From the NCBI GenBank assembly GCA_902836505.1, contig CADFQU010000057.1:1-6288 (forward strand): a stretch of 6,288 nt of DNA, in the 5' to 3' direction. Positions 5,647 through 6,288 of the stretch are shown piece after piece. The notes beneath the pieces were generated by a model that made no database searches, was not told where the DNA came from, and saw only the letters and a list, made by a program, of their open reading frames with translations. Both the position numbers and the translations under genes were made by a program. Positions within the stretch are counted from its first letter, which is position 1; each line of letters begins with the position of its first letter. Source of the stretch: Streptococcaceae bacterium. GTDB taxonomy: Bacteria; Bacillota; Bacilli; Lactobacillales; Streptococcaceae.

Positions 5647-6288
5647 ATGCTAGATTATACAAAAGATGAACTGCTTGAACTGGGGGCTGAAATTACGACA
5701 CGCGAAATTTATCAGCAACCGGAAGTTTGGAAAGAAACCTATCGTCTCTATCAAGAGAAAGCAAAAGAAATCCAAGAGTTTTTGGAGACTATTGGAAAGC
5801 GTCATGGCTACATCAAGGTCATCTTGACAGGAGCTGGGACCTCGGCCTATGTGGGGGATACCTTGGTTCCCTATTTGCAGGAAGTGCACGATGAACGCCA
5901 TTGGAATTTCCAATCCATTGCGACGACTGATATCGTGGCGTATCCACAAACCTATCTCAAAAAAGAAGTTCCAACTGTCTTAGTTTCTTTTGCACGTAGT
6001 GGCAACTCACCTGAAAGTGTTGCGACAGTTGAGTTGGCTCAAGACTTGGTCGATGACCTCTATCAGATCACTATTACCTGTGCGGAAGAAGGCAAGCTAG
6101 CTCAGCAAGCTCACGGAGATGAGCGCAATCTCTTGCTTCTCCAACCAAAAGAAACCAATGATGCTGGCTTTGCCATGACATCCAGCTTTACTTCTATGCT
6201 CTTGACAGCCCTCTTGGTCTTTGATCCAAGTGAGGAAGAAATCAAGGAAAAACGAGTGGAAGAATTGATTCATCTGTCAGAGCAGGTC
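5647..6288 (+). CDS. agaS: AgaS-type SIS-domain sugar isomerase/deaminase, 5' part only
   Basis: The frame is open for 214 codons from ATG 5647 to the window end; about 385-390 residues are expected, so roughly 55% is present. The SIS-domain sugar-phosphate-binding motifs are clear: ILTGAGTSAYVGD (59-71), VSFARSGNSPES (113-124), and NDAGFAMTSSFTSM (171-184). The N-terminus LLELGAEITTREIYQQP (9-25) is characteristic of AgaS. E. coli AgaS is described as a galactosamine-6-phosphate deaminase/isomerase that yields tagatose-6-phosphate, so this gene suggests that an amino-sugar phosphate is produced from the imported substrate. AGAGGAG (5636-5642) is about 4 nt from the ATG, slightly close. It follows EIIA after a 97-nt hairpin-containing gap, so it is probably co-transcribed but possibly at a different level. 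Exact substrate is inferred. Confidence 0.92.
   Translation, partial: MLDYTKDELLELGAEITTREIYQQPEVWKETYRLYQEKAKEIQEFLETIGKRHGYIKVILTGAGTSAYVGDTLVPYLQEVHDERHWNFQSIATTDIVAYPQTYLKKEVPTVLVSFARSGNSPESVATVELAQDLVDDLYQITITCAEEGKLAQQAHGDERNLLLLQPKETNDAGFAMTSSFTSMLLTALLVFDPSEEEIKEKRVEELIHLSEQV

Noticed and set aside
1..6288. CRISPR arrays, tRNA/rRNA genes, insertion sequences or phage parts
   Set aside because: No regularly spaced direct repeats, no RNA-gene signatures, and no transposase or integrase reading frames were seen.

Overview
The window looks like chromosome from a viridans-type Streptococcus of the mitis/sanguinis/parasanguinis kind. The gene content and order (GntR/UTRA regulator, divergent GH35 beta-galactosidase, mannose-family PTS EIIB-EIIC-EIID-EIIA, AgaS) match the pneumococcal bgaR / bgaC-gadVWEF-agaS locus as I remember it. 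The BgaC protein has the same 595-residue length and specificity residues at the same numbers, but differs from my recollection of the pneumococcal sequence at many positions, so this is probably a relative rather than S. pneumoniae. Species assignment is inference; no search was possible.

Layout. Positions 1-33 are the last codons of an upstream + strand gene, probably purB, followed by a strong hairpin terminator (48-81). Positions 82-262 are AT-rich and gene-free, with one orphan extended -10 promoter-like motif and, at the right edge, a hairpin that likely ends the minus-strand regulator gene. The regulator (263-979, minus) and bgaC (1111 onward, plus) diverge from a 131-bp intergenic region. 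That region holds a near-consensus promoter for bgaC, two AT-rich near-palindromes sharing a half-site, and a cre-like sequence at the transcription start. From 1111 to the right edge all genes are on the plus strand and tightly packed: bgaC / EIIB overlap (ATGA), EIIB-EIIC gap of 39 nt, EIIC / EIID overlap of 14 nt, EIID-EIIA gap of 11 nt. A 97-nt gap with two hairpins then precedes agaS, which is cut by the window end.

How it works together (inference from families). The EIIABCD complex imports and phosphorylates a galactose- or amino-sugar-containing sugar. BgaC, which has no signal peptide, hydrolyses terminal beta-1,3-linked galactose. AgaS handles the resulting amino-sugar phosphate. 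The GH35-EIIB-EIIC-EIID-EIIA order also resembles the lactobacillar gnb cluster for galacto-N-biose / lacto-N-biose. Host glycan fragments such as Gal-beta-1,3-GalNAc or Gal-beta-1,3-GlcNAc are therefore the most attractive substrates. The divergent GntR/UTRA protein is the likely local sugar-phosphate-responsive repressor, with possible CcpA control on top.

The genes belong to known families. I did not find an undescribed system. The items most worth a second look are the paired operator candidates, the hairpin-rich gap before agaS, and the orphan promoter facing the 3' end of the regulator.
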